From: Zea mays
Taxonomy: Eukaryota; Streptophyta; Magnoliopsida; Poales; Poaceae
Direction of reading: 5' to 3'
Length of the DNA: 64,000 nucleotides
NCBI RefSeq assembly: GCF_902167145.1
Contig: NC_050101.1
Coordinates: forward strand, 115,535,789-115,599,788
Shown here: piece after piece, positions 10,738-22,073 of the stretch
Layout of the letters: each line of letters opens with the position of its first letter
How positions within the stretch are numbered: the first letter of the stretch is position 1
Position numbers and translations under genes: made by a program
Notes under the pieces: generated by a model
Seen by the model: the letters and a program-made list of their open reading frames with translations, nothing else
The model's database searches: none
What the model was told of the DNA's origin: nothing

Positions 10738-12513
10738 GGGCTGATTGGTTGCCTATGTACGCTCGTGCAGGACTCGTTGGATACAAGTTTTAGAAATAAT
10801 GGTGTGTTTGGTTGCTTGAAGAAATGTCTGGGCCAGGCTACGCTCGTGCAAAGTACCCATCTCATTCAGACCCATCAGATACGACCAGAATCTCCGTTCC
10901 TGGAGAGCCAGGCTTCGCTCGTTCCGTCCTCTCGCAGCTCTGTCCTCGCGTGGAGCTCACGCTAGGGTTGCCACCGCCTCGCCTGGAGCTCGCCTCGCCG
11001 CCTCGCCTGGAGCTCGCGCTAGGGCCAGGGTCCTCTCACAGCAGCCTCTGTCCTCGCCTAGAGCTCGCGCTAGGGTTCCTCTCGCAGTCGTCGCTGTTGA
11101 CCGTCCTCGCCTGGAGCTTGCGCTAGGGTTCCTCTCGCAGTCGTCGCTGTTGAGGTCAGACTCTGCCTTCTCCTCTCGCCCTCTAGCTCTCTCTCTCCCA
11201 TCTCCTCTCGCCCTCCAGCTCTCCCTCTCCCGTCTCCTCTCCTCGCTCCGAACACTGGCTCATCCCGTCCCGATCTGCCCGTGCTGGCGCTGCCGCCTCA
11301 TGCCTGGTTCGCTTTCTGGTTAGAGACGTCGCGGCGTGATGTTTGGAGGAAGGGCGGGATTCGGCGGCGGGGCATTTAGTTTTGGGTGGTCTGATTTGGC
11401 TATAACGTGTGATTGTCTTCTTCAGAGCTCATTGTTATGGGCTGGGTACTGGTTATGGATCTGAATGGGCTCATAGATCCAAGCGAATTAGGAATGCCCA
11501 ATTCTTGCCTAGCAGGATGCGTCGATTGGCTCACATTTGAGGCTCGGGATCCGCTGATTGGTTCACTTTTGAGCTCGAAACCAGATGAGGAGGTGCCATA
11601 CAATTGTCGTAGGATCATACTGCAGTCTGCAGCCTATCACATACATTTCTTTGTATTAGACTTCCGTGTGGGGCAAACCTTTGGGAAAGAGAAGAGCTAG
11701 ATCATGCAGAAGAGGAGAAGCATTGATCAAATTGTTCAGAAAAGAGTACTCCGGTAAGGAGCTAGTCCGCCTCCTGATATCTGAGATCATCTGTAATCCT
11801 CTGTTTCTACGCATGTCGTTGGCTTGATCGTCTCCTGATTCAAGCTCGTGACACATTTAAATGGAAGTGGTGTACCTTCTCTTCATGAATTTTTTACATT
11901 TACTTTGCCATCAAACAACCAAGTTGTTTTTGGTCTGTTTTGTTTACAAGTATTTGCTAAACAGAGAGCTATTTTGTTTACAAGTATTTTGATTGTACAC
12001 ATGATCTGGTGTTTTTGGTGTTTTTGTAAATTGAATCGAGAATTGAGCTGTTTTGTTTACAAGTGTTTTTGGTGTTTCAGAACTGAAAACAGAATGAGTG
12101 GCTGCAATGGACGCTGGTAAACTGCTAATGCATACTTGTAAACTACAATTTTGTAAAGTGTTCTTGTGCCTCAGTATCAATATTATAATTGTAATTTATA
12201 ATTTTGTAAAGGATATGTAAAGGATAAGTTATTGTAATTTATAATTGTATAAATTTGGTTTTGTGTAATTTATGGCGTTGTAATTTATGGCATTGTAATT
12301 TTAGAAATGTAGCTGAGTCGTGCAACTTAGAGCTAAATCCATACAACTTACCTAAAACAGTAAACCAAACAGGGGTTGTACTGATCCTGGCTAATCGGAG
12401 ACAAACAACCAAACAAGAGAATTTATTTTGGTTTGCATCAATGCATACAGGCTAAGCCCAGCCTGCATCTAGGCTTCGACCAGGATCTGCTGATCCTAAC
12501 AACCAATCACGTG
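10738..12513. mobile_element. possible TIR element with gene-like, GC-rich interior
   Basis: The outer ends carry inverted TGATTGGTTG and CAACCAATCA, flanked by GTATA on both sides (10733-10737 and 12514-12518). A second inner pair (TTTGGTTGCTTG near 10807 and ACAACCAAACAAG near 12403) suggests two nested members of one family. The interior holds a GC-rich CT-repeat leader (10900-11250) and an intron-like stretch ending TTCTTCAG at about 11426, followed by a 95-codon frame without a known domain. It resembles a Pack-type element with captured promoter and exon sequence, but the terminal match is weak and the superfamily is unknown. Confidence 0.35.
10940..11160 (+). repeat. degenerate tandem repeats around CCTGGAGCTCGCGCTAGGG
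   Basis: Five or so imperfect copies of a CTCGCCTGGAGCTCGCGCTAGGGT-like unit. The last two include an almost identical extension CTCTCGCAGTCGTCGCTGTTGA repeated about 57 bases apart. It is followed by a CT-rich pyrimidine tract to about 11250. The arrangement looks like a duplicated 5' leader. Confidence 0.7.
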
Positions 12514-13475
12514 GTATATAAATTGTGGCCGCCCTTTTCATTCTTCATTGTACATCTAACTAAACACACCCGCTAAAAGAGAGATAGGGCCAGGGGCTCG
12601 ACTCTGTCAGGTTTACTTCCGACGGTTTTTAGGTCAGCCGTCAAGATTAACATTGTTTTTATGGCTTATGCATGTTGCCGCCGGAACTAACATAATTTTC
12701 TAGGGTTGTTTGAGAAGCTATTAGAAATAACATTACTTCTGACAGCTGCCGCAAACCGTCGAAAATTACTTACGCTCGACGGCCTCCGTTGGAAGTAAGA
12801 AGCTGGGCCATCAAAAATTTCCATGTTTTCACATGTGCTATATACTGCTGGCCTCTTAAGGGCATGTATAACCCCATTTAATATAGGGTCTTTTGAGAAA
12901 TATTTAAAGGGCTAAGTAAAAAAAATTATAAAAGACATGATCTTCGCGAAGAGTTCACCTCTTCACAACTATAAATATTGTCTCTTAGATATATTTATGA
13001 TCCAGAGTTCTAGAGTCGTAACTGTTCGATGTACATGCGCTAAGGAACGCATTATATGACAACGCCAAATAATTAAGCACCGCATCAATGCAACGCGTTG
13101 ATGATTCCCATCCGCTCGACCATGCATGTCAGGACGCATCTGCGTTGTCGCGTCGATTCCTTTCCTCGTGGACATCTCCGGACAGGGCTCGCTTATTTGC
13201 ATGCACAGCTCTTCAAAGACCGGAAAAAAGAAGGCGGAAGAATCGGAAAGGTACGAAGAGAAGATGCCTACTGCGTATATTTGCCTTGCAGCGCATACTA
13301 GTACGTGCCAATGAATGATACGTAGGAAGGAGGCGTCGATGCAAATGCTACAAGCTTTTAGGGCTATCATAACATGTACAATAACAAGCAGTTTATCTAT
13401 ACTCACAAACAGAGCAAAGGGAGAGAGAGACGCCCAGATCGATCGGCTAGTTGTTTGTACGTTGCCTAGTTAGCT
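12514..13475. other. intergenic and 3' flank of the ERF gene
   Basis: Positions 12600-12800 hold scattered CCGACGG and CCGTCGA motifs resembling subterminal repeats of some DNA transposons, but no termini were found. From about 13000 the sequence is the downstream flank of the minus-strand ERF gene. No further gene is supported. Confidence 0.35.
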
Positions 13476-14835
13476 CTACAGGTTCCATAAGAACGCACCG
13501 AGCCCAGAAGGCATAATGCTGTCCGGCTGCGACGTCCAGAGCTGGTCCGCGGCGAACTCGGTCCCGGGCACCACCGCCATCTCGTCGACGTGCGCCGCCG
13601 CAATGCCTCCACCGCCCGCCTGCATCCACGCGTTCGGCTCGTACGGCCACGTCTCGTCGGCGGCACAGTGGTGGAACGACGCGGCCCAGCAGAACACGCC
13701 GTCGTCCGACGCCGCCAGGACGTCCTCGTCGATCGGCGGCAGCTCCACGATCTCGTCCAGCAGCCCCTCCTCCTCCTCCTCCTCGTCGGGGCTGCATACT
13801 GACGCCTGCCCGGCCGGCGGCACCTGCTGCTGCGGCGAGGACGACGACCCCAGCGGCTCCGGCTCCGGCTCCGGAGGCGGCGGCGGCGTCGCTGCAGCAG
13901 CGGCCGCGCCCACGGGCACGTGCACGTCCATGGCTGCGGCGCGCGCGGCCGCGGCCTGCACGTCCCGCGGCGCGGCGGAGGCCGGGCGCGGCATGTTGGA
14001 ACCGGACTGCCGACACACGGCGTGTCCGTCGGGGCCGCCCGCACAAACGGCGCGCCCACCCAGGCTGTCGGGTCGCGACACACGCGCCCGCACGTATAGC
14101 AGCGGGCTTTAGGTCTCTTGGGCCAACACCCCCCAAAAAGCTAGCCTTATAGGGGTTGCACCCTCAACCCTATAAACCATGCTTTCACACTCTCACCAGA
14201 CAATGTGGGACTATTCCCAACAATCTCCCCCTCACACATTGTGAGCCGAGATTTGTCTGAGAATGCACTGGGCCAACCTGGCTCCGATACCAATTGTTGG
14301 AACCGGACTGCCGACACACGGCGTGTCCGTCGGGGCCGCCCGCACAAACGGCGCGCCCACCCAGGCTGTCGGGTCGCGACACACGCGCCCGCACGTATAG
14401 CAGCGGGCTTTAGGTCTCTTGGGCCAACACCCCCCAAAAAGCTAGCCTAATAGGGGTTGCACCCTCAACCTTATAAACCATGCTTTCACACTCTCACCAG
14501 ACAATGTGGGACTATTCCCAACACGGCAGGCGCGCCGCCATCTCGGGGAAGTTGAGCACCGCGCCGCGGCCCTTGACGACCAGCGCGGCGGCGTCGTGGG
14601 CGCGCGCCGCCATCTCGGCCGTCGGGAAGGTGCCGAGCCAGATGCGCGACTTCTTGCGCGGCTCGCGGATCTCCGACACCCACTTCCCCCACGCCCGCAT
14701 CCGCACGCCGCGGTACGCCGGGCCCGGACGCCGCCGCCCGCCGCTTTTCCCGCCCCCGCCCCCGCCCCTCTTGTGCACGCTGCCCAGCCCCAGCGGCGAC
14801 GCCGGGCTGGCGACGTCGTCGGAGTCCGCCGGCAT
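13476..14835 (-). pseudogene. DREB-type AP2/ERF transcription factor gene interrupted by a TRIM insertion
   Basis: Read on the minus strand from the ATG at 14835 (MPADSDD), the frame has a Gly-rich and basic stretch, then one complete AP2 domain at residues about 41-98 (starting [20 protein letters not shown], ending LNFPE). This has the Val of the WVSEI motif typical of DREB-group factors. Six codons later the frame enters a 530-bp TRIM element and stops, giving 107 residues. Beyond the element (13993 down to 13476) the original frame continues: Ala-rich, a Pro/Glu segment, an acidic run EEEEEEGLLDEIVELPPIDE (an activation-domain type), and a C-terminus FLWNL. Removing the element and one CGGCA copy gives a continuous frame of 274 codons. 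The in-frame ATG at 14994 is possible, but its 53 extra residues look like leader. An undisrupted product would bind DRE/GCC-type promoter elements in the nucleus. Splicing out of the TRIM is not excluded. Confidence 0.88.
13994..14523 (-). mobile_element. TRIM (terminal-repeat retrotransposon in miniature)
   Basis: Two 229-bp direct repeats (13994-14222 and 14295-14523) begin TG and end CA and differ at only two positions that I could find. They enclose 72 bp of non-coding DNA. In minus orientation the internal region starts ATTGGTATCGGAGCC, a primer-binding site matching initiator tRNA-Met, and ends with the purine tract GAGGGGGAGAT. The element is flanked by CGGCA at 13989-13993 and 14524-14528. 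This is a complete TRIM structure with no coding capacity, mobilised in trans. Low LTR divergence means a recent insertion. Confidence 0.95.
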
Positions 14836-15328
14836 TGTCAGCGTCAAGTGCGCGCGGCGTACTGCAGTGTGCGCGCGCGGTCGACGCGGATGCTGGGCGG
14901 GTCTGCCGCTTGGTCCCGTAAGAGCTAGAGAGTAGCTAGAAGACTTGGACCCGGAGATGGATAGATCATAGATAGCTGTTGATTTGAATGGCAAGCGAAG
15001 AGGGTCGTGTGTTGTGTGTTATAGTAATAATGGTTGGTTGGAGCGCAGTGACACTGACGGCTCAACGAACGGAATGCGATCGAGCTAGCTCCACTACACT
15101 CTCAGTACGACGTATATGATCTTGCTTGCGTTGTTCCATCCATGGATTGAGTCAAATATCTGCCGGCAAGATGACCGGTACGGCGCAACGGATAAATTTT
15201 CAACCAGACCGTTCCAACAAATAGGATAAAAATTGATTACGCACCAGCCTAATAGCTATGAAAGAACATACCGTTTATACTCTGGATAGATAGTACACTC
15301 CAGTATCCATGCACCATGAGTAGAGTGA
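14836..15328. promoter_or_regulatory. 5' leader and presumed promoter flank of the ERF gene
   Basis: This lies immediately upstream of the minus-strand ERF start. No confident TATA box or known operator was identified. The assignment is positional only. Confidence 0.3.
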
Positions 15329-16301
15329 GGGGTGTTTGGTTTCTAATTTTTAGTTTCTCTATTTTAATATCTTTTAGTTGCCAAACACAGCGACTTAAAG
15401 AGAGATTATTCCTATTTTAGTCTTTGTGTTTAGCAATGTACACTAGTAGAAAAAGGCTCAACGCCTGAGGGACGATATATTTTTACAGACGGATCCGGTT
15501 ATCCACCGACTGTGCTATTTTTAGTGGCGGTTTCTTAAGAAAACCGCCACTAGAAATCGTATTTCTACAGGTGGTTCCTTAAGAAAACCGCCAGTAGAAA
15601 TCCATGATTTCTAGTGGCGGTTTTCTTAAGGAACCGCCTGTAGAAATACGATTTCTAGTGGCGGTTTTCTTAAGAAACCGCCACTAGAAATCATTTTTGT
15701 CCTTAATTTTTCGAGTTTTTCAAACGACCTCGTATGACAAAACCATCAAAATAAAAGTTGTAGATCTCTAAAAGTTATGAAACTTTGTAGTTGACAACGT
15801 TTTTATTTGAACTCATTTCGGGTCTCAAAAATTGAATCTAAGTATGTCAAATTTAAAATTCAAATTTTGCAAACTACCTCGGATGAAAAAAGTGTCAAAA
15901 TAAAAGTTGTAGAACTTCAAAAGTTATTTAACTTTGTAGTTGACAACTTTTTTATTTGAATTCGTTTAGGGTCTCAAATAAGCAATTTACACTCAAATGG
16001 TTGTAATATGTGGAGAAAACAACTACAAACTAGACACAAAGCATGTCATAGATGGAGTGGTAGTGGAGGGTACACGCGAGGGTGAGGTCGACGGTTCAAT
16101 TACTAACACCGCGTAGCGCGCGAATTTTGCGCATGTAAAAATGATGATTTTTACTGACCCCTAGCACTGGCGGTTACGATAAACGCCACTAAAAATAGGT
16201 TTACGACCGCCACTATAGAGATTCTCTGTACTAGTGGTAAAGGCTAAAATATACTAAAATGTAGAGACCAAAAATTAGTTTATAGAAATCAAATACACCC
16301 C
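15329..16301. mobile_element. MITE split by a nested CACTA element
   Basis: The left end GGGGTGTTTGGTTTCTAATTTTTAG (15329-15353) and right end CTAATTTT...ATTTGTATTT-type sequence (inverse of 16270-16301, which closes CACCCC) form terminal inverted repeats. The family is related to the MITE at 9854-10016. Its middle is interrupted by the CACTA element at 15441-16236, so the original MITE is about 175 bp. Confidence 0.65.
15441..16236. mobile_element. non-autonomous CACTA element, 796 bp
   Basis: It starts CACTAGTAGAAAAAGGCTC and ends CTGTACTAGTG, flanked by GTA at 15438-15440 and 16237-16239. Internal copies of GAAACCGCCACTAGAAAT and its inverse form strong hairpins near 15530-15690. There is no coding sequence. 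A degraded relative lies at 331-695. Confidence 0.88.
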
Positions 16302-16800
16302 AGAAATTAAAGCTAGCAGTATAGATAGCGGCAGCGCTAATCCACAACATAGTAAAGGCTAGTTTGGAAACTCAAATTCCCTTCGGAATTGAATAGGATT
16401 CAAGAATAAATTAGTTCATTTCTAACTTATTCCCCTCCAATCCCAAAGGAGATTTGAGGTTCCTAAAGTAGCTCCAAGCTATTATCCACCCTAGAATCTG
16501 GATGAGAAGGTGTAGGGAAACTTCAGTGATGTCATTGAACATTTGTACTACTAGAACTGCACACACACGCCTCCTCTTCCCCCCTAGTCTCCGATCCACC
16601 CGGCTTCACCAGATCCACCCCTCCCCACGCAACAACCACCGACCGTGATGCTCGCCGCCCCACCTCCCCGCCTGGCGTCCACGATGCTCGTCGCGCTACA
16701 AGGGATGTGTCCACAAGAGGCAAGGTCGTGCCCCCGCCCGCCCCCACGCAACCGCCGCCGTCCATCCCCCTCTCTGCCCTGCGTCTGCGATGCTCGCCAC
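16302..16800. other. MITE-like fragment and GC-rich leader, probably of the ORM pseudogene
   Basis: Positions 16350-16480 contain GGCTAGTTTGG and paired AACTCAAATT / TTTGAGGTT blocks resembling a truncated MITE. From about 16550 the sequence is GC- and Pro-codon-rich, with GCGATGCTCGCCAC at its end. This resumes after the retrotransposon as GCCATGTCCGCC, upstream of the ORM exon, so it is plausibly that pseudogene's 5' leader. Confidence 0.4.
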
Positions 16801-18070
16801 TGAGAGCACCTAGAGGGGGGTGAATAGGTGATCCTGTAAAACTTTAAGCTTATAGCCACAAAAACTTGTTAAGGGTTAGCACAATAATTGCCAAGTGGCT
16901 AAAGAGGAGATCTTGCACAATACGACAATCACAAAGAATTCAACACAGAGAAGACACGGTGATTTATCCCGTGGTTCGACCAAGTACAAAACTTGCCTAC
17001 TCCACGTTGTGGCGTCCCAACGGACGAGGGTTGCAATCAACCCCTCTCAAGCGGTCCAAAGACCCACTTGAATACCACGGTGTTTTGCCTTGCTTATCTT
17101 TATCCCACTTGCGAGGAATCTCCACAAATTGGAGTCTCTCGCCCTTACACTTAAGATTCAAAAACAAGCACGGAGTAAGGGAGGGAAGCAACACACACAA
17201 ATCCACAGCGAAATGCGCACACACACGGCCAAGAATCGAGCTCAAAGACTATCTCAAAGTTCTCACAAGAACGAAGCTCGAATCACTTAGAATGACAAAC
17301 GGATGCGCAAAGACTGAGTGTGGATGATCAAGAATTCTCTAAGGTTGCTTGGTGTCTCCCTCCATGCGCCTAGGGGTCCCTTTTATAGCCCCAAGGCAGC
17401 TAGGAGCCGTTGAGAACAAATCTGGAAGGCCATCTTTGCCTTCTGTCGTCGGGCGCACCGGACAGTCCGGTGCACACCGGACACTGTCCGGTGCCCGATT
17501 TCCTTCCTTAAACAGCGCGGTCGACCGTTGCAGATGCGGGAGCCGTTGGCGCACCGGACATGTCCGGTGCACACCGGACAGTCTGGTGCCCCCTTCCGAC
17601 CGTTGGCTTGGCCACGTGTCCCACGCAGATCGCGCGGCCGACCGTTGGCCCGGCCGACCGTTGGCTCACCGGACAGTCCGGTGCACACCGGACAGTCCGG
17701 TGAATTTTAGCCGTACGCCGTCAGCAAATTCCCGAGAGCGGCCTCTTCGGCCGAGGCAGCCTGGCGCACCGGACACTGTCCGGTGCACCACCGGACACTG
17801 TCCGGTGCGCCACCGGACAGTCCGGTGCCCCAGACCGAAACAGCCTCTTGGCTGTACACAGCCAACTTTCTTCTTTTCTTCTTCTTCCTGTTTCTAACAC
17901 TTAGACAAGTATATTAGTACACAAAACCAATGTACTAAGACTTAGATACATACCTTTGTTCTAGATTTTCACTTTGTTCAACCATGGGCATTGATTCACA
18001 TTTAAGCACTTGTGTTGACACTCAATCACCAAAATACTTAGAAATGGCCCAAGGGCACATTTCCCTTTCA
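16801..18070 (-). repeat. 3' LTR of the Sirevirus-like element
   Basis: 1270 bp, TG...CA bounded (on the + strand TGAGAGCACC to CCCTTTCA). Positions 17455-17830 carry about nine copies of the palindrome CACCGGACAGTCCGGTG and variants with ACTGT or ATGT centres. Such palindromes are a recurrent feature of Sirevirus LTRs. Confidence 0.93.
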
Positions 18071-18859
18071 ATCTCCCCCTTTTTGGTGATTTATGCCAAC
18101 ACAACATAAAGCAACTAGAACAAGTGCAAAATCACTTCAAATAAAACTCAAATTGATTTTGATTCAATTTTGGCATATATGGATCATCCTTTGCCACCAC
18201 TTGGTTTGTTTTTGCAAATCAAACTCAAATCTCTATTTCTATGTCAAACACACATGTTGAGGCATAAAGAGAGTCATTCCAAAAGAGATTGATCAAAGAT
18301 TTCAAAAACTCCCCCTATTTCCCATAATCACCACTTCTCCCCACAAGAAGCCAACTTTTGACAAGAGACACAATAAAAGAGTTTTGACAAAACAAAAAGC
18401 TCTATTCTTCTATTTTCAAAATCTCTCAAGTGGTAGCTGATCCATTTATTGCTTTGGCCTTTATTTTCTCCCCCTTTGGCATCAAGCACCAAAACGGGAT
18501 CAATCTTGGCCCTTTAACCCCATTGCCTCACCAAAATCTTCAATTAAGAGTACAAAGGCAATAAGATCATAGAGATGAACTTGGAATAAGTTACCCTCTC
18601 ATCGGAGTGCAGTGGAAGTCTTGCATGGTCCAAGTTCACCTTTCCCTTTCAATCCATCTTCGAGACTAAATCAAGCAAACTCAAGCAAATGGTTAGTCTC
18701 AAAGGGTCAAGTTGTAACACATCTCCCCCTAAACATGTGCATCACTTTGCAACAGACTTGTGAGGTCCAGGGAGTGTTTTTACAACTTGAGCACCATAAT
18801 AAAGCAACAAAATGCAAAAAAGAACATGATCAAAAGCATAAGTACATGTATGCTACAAT
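18071..18859 (-). other. 3' untranslated tail with multiple polypurine tracts
   Basis: On the minus strand, AGGGGGAGA- or AGGGGGAGT-like purine tracts occur next to the LTR (complement of 18072-18085) and again near 18311, 18469 and 18723. Only the LTR-adjacent copy should prime plus-strand synthesis. Extra copies are characteristic of Sireviruses. No coding frame is present. Confidence 0.7.
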
Positions 18860-21800
18860 TCAATCCAGGTTCCGCGAATCTAAGACATTTAGCTCACTAC
18901 GCAACCTGCAAAAGGTCTTTTCATCTAGAGGCTTGGTGAAGATATCGGCTAGCTGGTTCTCGGTGCTAACATGAAACACTTCGATATCTCCCTTTTGCTG
19001 GTGGTCTCTCAAAAACTGATGCCGGATGTCTATGTGCTTTGTGCGGCTGTGCTCAACAGGATTCTCCGCCATGCGGATAGCACTCTCATTGTCAGATAGG
19101 AGTGGGACTTTGCTCAGATTGTAGCCAAAGTCCCGGAGGGTTTGCCTCATCCAAAGTAGTTGCGCGCAACACTGACCTGCGGCAACGTACTCGGCCTCAG
19201 CGGTGGATAGGGCAACAGAGGTTTGTTTCTTAGAGTTCCATGACACCAGGGACCTTCCTAAGAATTGGCACGTCCCCAATGTACTCTTCCTATCGACCTT
19301 ACATCCAGCATAGTCGGAGTCTGAGTATCCAACTAAGTCAAAGGTAGACCCCTTTGGATACCAGAGCCCGAAGCAAGGCGTAGCAACCAAATATCTAAGA
19401 ATTCGCTTCACCGCCACTAAGTGACACTCCTTAGGATCGGATTGAAATCTAGCACACATGCATACGCTAAGCATAATATCCGGTCTACTAGCACATAAAT
19501 AAAGTAAAGACCCTATCATTGACCGGTATGCTTTTTGATCAACGGACTTACCTCCTTTATTGAGGTCGGTGTGTCCGTCAGTTCCCATCGGCGTCTTTGC
19601 GGGCTTGGCATCCTTCATCCCAAACCTCTTTAGCAAGTCTTGCGTGTACTTCGTTTGGGAGATGAAAGTGCCGTCCTTGAGTTGATTCACTTGGAACCCA
19701 AGGAAGTAGTTCAACTCGCCCATCATCGACATCTCGAATTTCCGCGTCATCACCCTGCTGAACTCTTCACAAGACTTTTGGTTAGTAGAACCAAATATTA
19801 TGTCATCGACATAAATTTGGCACACAAACAAATCACCATCACATGTCTTTGTGAAAAGAGTCGGATCGGCTTTCCCAACCTTGAAAGCATTAGCAATTAA
19901 AAAGTCTCTAAGGCATTCATACCATGCTCTTGGGGCTTGCTTAAGTCCATAGAGCGCCTTAGAGAGCTTACACACGTGGTCGGGGTACCGTTCATCCTTG
20001 AAGCCAGGGGGTTGCTCCACGTACACCTCCTCCTTGATTGGCCCGTTGAGGAAAGCGCTCTTCACATCCATTTGGTACAACCTGAAAGAATGGTGAGCGG
20101 CATATGCTAGCAAGATACGAATGGACTCTAGCCTAGCCACAGGAGCGAAAGTCTCCTCAAAGTCCAAACCTGCGACTTGGGCATAACCTTTTGCCACAAG
20201 TCGAGCCTTGTTCCTCGTCACCACCCCGTGCTCGTCCTGTTTGTTGCGGAACACCCACTTGGTTCCCACAACATTTTGCTTCGGACGAGGCACCAGTGTC
20301 CAAACTTCATTGCGCTTGAAGTTGTTGAGCTCCTCCTGCATGGCCAATACCCAATCCGGATCTAGCAAGGCCTCCTCTACCCTGAAAGGCTCAATAGAAG
20401 AGACAAAGGAGTAATGCTCACAAAAATTAACTAATCGAGATCGAGTAGTTACTCCCTTGCTAATATCACCCAGAATTTGGTCGACGGGATGATCCCTTTG
20501 AATCATCACTCGAACTTGGGTTGGAGGTGCTGGTTGCGCTTCTTCCTCCATCACTTGATCATCTTGTGCTCCCCCTTGATCAAGCGCCTCCACTTGAGGT
20601 ACCTGTTCGTCATCTTCGGTTGGGGGATGCACCATAGTTGAGGAAGAAGGTTGATCTCGTTCATCTTGTTCCTGTGGCCGTACTTCTCCAATCGCCATGG
20701 TTCGTATAGCGGCCGTCGGAACATCTTCTTCATCTACATCATCACAATCAACAACTTGCTCTCTTGGAGAGCCATTAGTCTCATCAAATACAACGTCGCT
20801 AGAGACTTCAACCAAACCCGATGATTTGTTGAAGACTCTATACGCCTTTGTATTTGAGTCATAACCTAACAAAAACCCTTCTACAGCTTTGGGAGCAAAC
20901 TTAGAATTTCTACCCTTCTTCACTAGAATGTAGCACTTGCTCCCAAATACACGAAAGTAAGATACATTGGGTTTGTTACCGGTTAGTAGCTCATACGAAG
21001 TCTTCTTGAGGAGGCGATGAAGATAGACCCTGTTGATGGCGTGGCAAGCCGTGTTCACGGCTTCCGATCAAAAACACTCGGGGGTCTTGAATTCTCCAAG
21101 CATTGTCCTCGCCATATCGATTAGCGTCCTGTTCTTCCTCTCTACCACACCATTTTGCTGTGGTGTGTAGGGAGCGGAGAACTCGTGCTTGATCCCTTCC
21201 TCCTCAAGGAACTCCTCCACTTGAAGGTTCTTGAACTCGGACCCGTTGTCGCTCCTTATCTTCTTCACTTTGAGCTCAAACTCATTTTGAGCTCTCCTGA
21301 GGAAGCGCTTGAGGGTCTCTTGGGTTTCAGACTTATCCTGCAAAAAGAATACCCAAGTGAAGCGGGAAAAGTCATCAATAATAACTAAACCATACTTACT
21401 CCCTCCTATGCTCAGATAGGCGACGGGTCCGAAGAGGTCCATATGCAGCAGCTCCAGGGGTCTTGAAGTGGTCATCACATTCTTGCTGTGATGCGCTCCT
21501 CCCACTTGTTTACCTGCTTGACAAGCTGCACAAGGTCTATCTTTTTCGAAATGCACGTTAGTCAAACCTATCACGTGTTCTCCCTTTAGAAGCTTGTGAA
21601 GGTTCTTCATCCCCACATGTGCTAAGCGGCGATGCCACAGCCAGCCCATGCTAGTCTTAGCTATTAAGCATGCATCTAGACCGGCCTCTTCTTTTGCAAA
21701 ATCAACTAAATAAAGTTTGCCGTCTAATACACCCTTAAAAGCTAATGAACCATCGCTTCTTCTAAAGACAGACACATCTACATTTGTAAATAGACAGTTA

Positions 21801-22066
21801 TATCCCATATGACATAATTGACTAACAGATAGCAAATTATATCCAAGACTCTCTACTAAAAATACATTAGAGATAGAATGCTCATTAGAAATTGCAATTT
21901 TACCTAACCCTTTTACCTTGCCTTGATTCCCATCACCGAATATAATTGAATCTTGGGAATCCTTATTCTTGACGTAGGAAGTGAACATCTTCTTCTCCCC
22001 CGTCATATGGTTTGTGCATCCGCTGTCGATAATCCAGCTTGAACCCCCGGATGCATAAACCTGCAA
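18860..22066 (-). pseudogene. Copia pol polyprotein with one in-frame stop
   Basis: Reading from about 22066 down: a protease-type segment with the DSG catalytic motif (IDSGCTNHM), GAG-pre-integrase (WHRRLAHVG, then a CAAC cysteine pair), and the integrase core with the first Asp in LLHMDLFGP, the second in IRSDNGSEF and the Glu in QNGVVERKN. It continues through reverse transcriptase with YVDDIIFGS and RNase H with STAEAEY and DNESAI, ending SRNLD. A TGA at 21068-21070 lies between integrase and reverse transcriptase, where relatives usually have Trp, so one G-to-A change explains it. No other disruption was seen. The frame differs from that of gag, so pol expression would need a frameshift or other mechanism. 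Confidence 0.88.
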
Positions 22067-22073
22067 GGCAAAT

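Noticed and set aside
13516..14112. 198-codon + strand ORF over the ERF gene
   Set aside because: Shadow of the minus-strand ERF coding sequence; Ser/Ala-rich and runs into the TRIM without a domain.
17349..17897. 182-codon ORF repeated identically near 25052-25600
   Set aside because: Lies wholly inside both LTRs and translates the CCGGAC palindromes; duplicated because the LTR is duplicated.
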